Positions 4,818 through 5,709 of a stretch of DNA of 5,709 nt are shown here, one piece after another. The position numbers and the translations under genes are program-made. The stretch lies in contig JAQGIA010000297.1 in the NCBI GenBank assembly GCA_028291445.1, forward strand, positions 1 to 5,709, written 5' to 3'. The stretch comes from Belnapia sp. Its GTDB lineage: Bacteria; Pseudomonadota; Alphaproteobacteria; Acetobacterales; Acetobacteraceae. The first letter of the stretch is position 1; each line of letters starts with the position of its first letter. The notes beneath the pieces are model-generated. The model ran no database searches. It saw only the letters and a list, made by a program, of their open reading frames with translations, and was not told the DNA's origin.

Positions 4818-5709
4818 TTACCCGTCATGGTTGTATTCTTCCGCCGCGATGCCCCTGATCATGTCCGCTGCCTTCTCGGCGATCATCAGTGTCGTCGCAT
4901 AGGTATTGGCCGAGGGCATGCTGGGCATGATCGAGGCATCGACCACCCGTAGCCCGCTCATGCCATGCACCAGCAGCCGGTCATCGACCACCGCCGTCGG
5001 GTCGGTGGCCGGCCCCATGCGGGCGGTGCCGATCAGGTGATAGGTCGTGCTGCCGTTCTTCTTGGCGAAATCGAGCAACTCGTCGTCGGATTGCGCGGCC
5101 GGGCCAGGCAGGGTCTCGGCTTCGAGGAAGGCGCCGAGCTGGGGCGTCGCCAGCAGCCGCCGCAGCAGCCGCATGCCGCCCAGGTGGACCCGCACATCCA
5201 TCGGGTCCGAGAGGTAGTTGGGGTTGATCTCCGGGTCCTCGAAGACGCTGGTGCTGCGGGCGCGCACCCAGCCATGGCTTTCCGGCCGGTGCTGCCAGGC
5301 GCCGGCGGTCACCCCGGGATAGTCGTCGAGCACGTAGACCTTGCCCTCCGCATAGCTGCCGGGGGTGAAGACGCATTGCAGGTCGGGCGCATCCAGCCCT
5401 TCGAAGCTTTTCCAGAAGACATGCACATGCGATGGCGCGGTGGCGAGGATGCTCGGCCGCCGCAGCCCCCAGCGGGCGATCTGCATGCCGAGCCGCAGGC
5501 CGCGCGCCAGGGTGTTCAGCGTCTCCGCCCCCGGCTTGGCCCGCATGACGATGCGGGAGGCGTAGTGGTCGCGGAAATTCGCCCCGACCCCCGGCATCGC
5601 CCGCACCACCGGCACGCCGAGCCGGCCCAGCAGATCCGCCGGCCCGACACCGGAGATCTGCAGCAGCCGCGCCGTGTTGACCGTGCCGGCCGAGAGGATC
5701 ACCTCGCGC
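4818..5709 (-). CDS. GMC-family FAD oxidoreductase, C-terminal half (5' end beyond window)
   Basis: The visible part is about 296 residues, the C-terminal half or slightly more of a choline dehydrogenase-like enzyme (usual length about 530-560). These enzymes oxidise alcohols or similar groups with FAD. The visible segment opens with REVILSAGTVNTARLLQISG and then VGPADLL, which is the second GMC signature. GSTTYHLIGTARMG carries the catalytic His (codon at 5037-5039), and VVDASIMPSMPSANTYATT carries the conserved Asn of the His-Asn pair (codon at 4905-4907), followed by the FAD-contacting helix LMIAEKAADMI. The N-terminal GxGxxG FAD fold lies outside the window. A GTG at 5702 is inside the conserved EVILSAG block and is not the start; the frame continues to the window edge. 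The active site is intact in the part seen. The substrate is not evident, since family members act on choline, other alcohols and sugars. Confidence 0.93.
   Translation of the reverse strand, partial: REVILSAGTVNTARLLQISGVGPADLLGRLGVPVVRAMPGVGANFRDHYASRIVMRAKPGAETLNTLARGLRLGMQIARWGLRRPSILATAPSHVHVFWKSFEGLDAPDLQCVFTPGSYAEGKVYVLDDYPGVTAGAWQHRPESHGWVRARSTSVFEDPEINPNYLSDPMDVRVHLGGMRLLRRLLATPQLGAFLEAETLPGPAAQSDDELLDFAKKNGSTTYHLIGTARMGPATDPTAVVDDRLLVHGMSGLRVVDASIMPSMPSANTYATTLMIAEKAADMIRGIAAEEYNHDG

Noticed and set aside
4809..4825. ACGGG-N7-CCCGT inverted repeat as terminator of the GMC gene
   Set aside because: The stem has only five base pairs, overlaps the stop codon and has no T-run, so it is too weak to call.

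Overview
The window is GC-rich DNA with codon use and gene families typical of an alphaproteobacterium. A TRAP solute receptor of the TakP type, a receiver/winged-helix regulator, a GMC dehydrogenase and a CaiB-type CoA transferase together suggest a Rhodospirillales or Acetobacteraceae (Roseomonas-like) soil or water heterotroph. That placement is inference from style and gene content. There is no rRNA or tRNA gene, no transposase, no CRISPR array and no phage gene.

Layout. (1) Positions 1-862, minus strand: the N-terminal 287 residues of a long-form GTP cyclohydrolase II-like protein of the URC1 (uracil catabolism) type, cut by the window edge. (2) Positions 863-1081: a divergent intergenic region holding a four-copy, 23-base-period hairpin repeat just before the next start codon. 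(3) Positions 1082-2212, plus strand: a class III (CaiB/BaiF) CoA transferase with its catalytic Asp. (4) Positions 2302-3393, plus strand: a TRAP-type periplasmic solute receptor (DctP/TakP family) with an RR-containing signal peptide, preceded by a strong ribosome binding site that two copies of an anti-Shine-Dalgarno sequence could mask. (5) Positions 3401-3433: a strong hairpin, then an AT-rich island (about 30% GC by hand count over 3441-3550) with candidate promoter and operator palindromes. (6) Positions 3611-4327, plus strand: an OmpR/PhoB-type response regulator. (7) Positions 4288-4716, minus strand: a single-domain receiver protein that overlaps the OmpR-type gene tail to tail by 40 bases. 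(8) Positions 4818-5709, minus strand: the C-terminal half of a GMC-family FAD oxidoreductase, cut by the window edge.

How the genes may work together. The CoA transferase and the solute receptor are co-directional and 89 bases apart. They could form a small unit that captures an organic (oxo)acid and activates it as a CoA thioester, but no TRAP membrane subunits (DctQ, DctM) are present and the substrate is unknown. The two response regulators carry intact phosphorylation sites but no histidine kinase is visible, so their partners lie elsewhere. I see no defence, toxin or mobile system. The least explained sequences are the 23-base repeat array, the AT-rich regulatory island and the overlapping convergent regulators.
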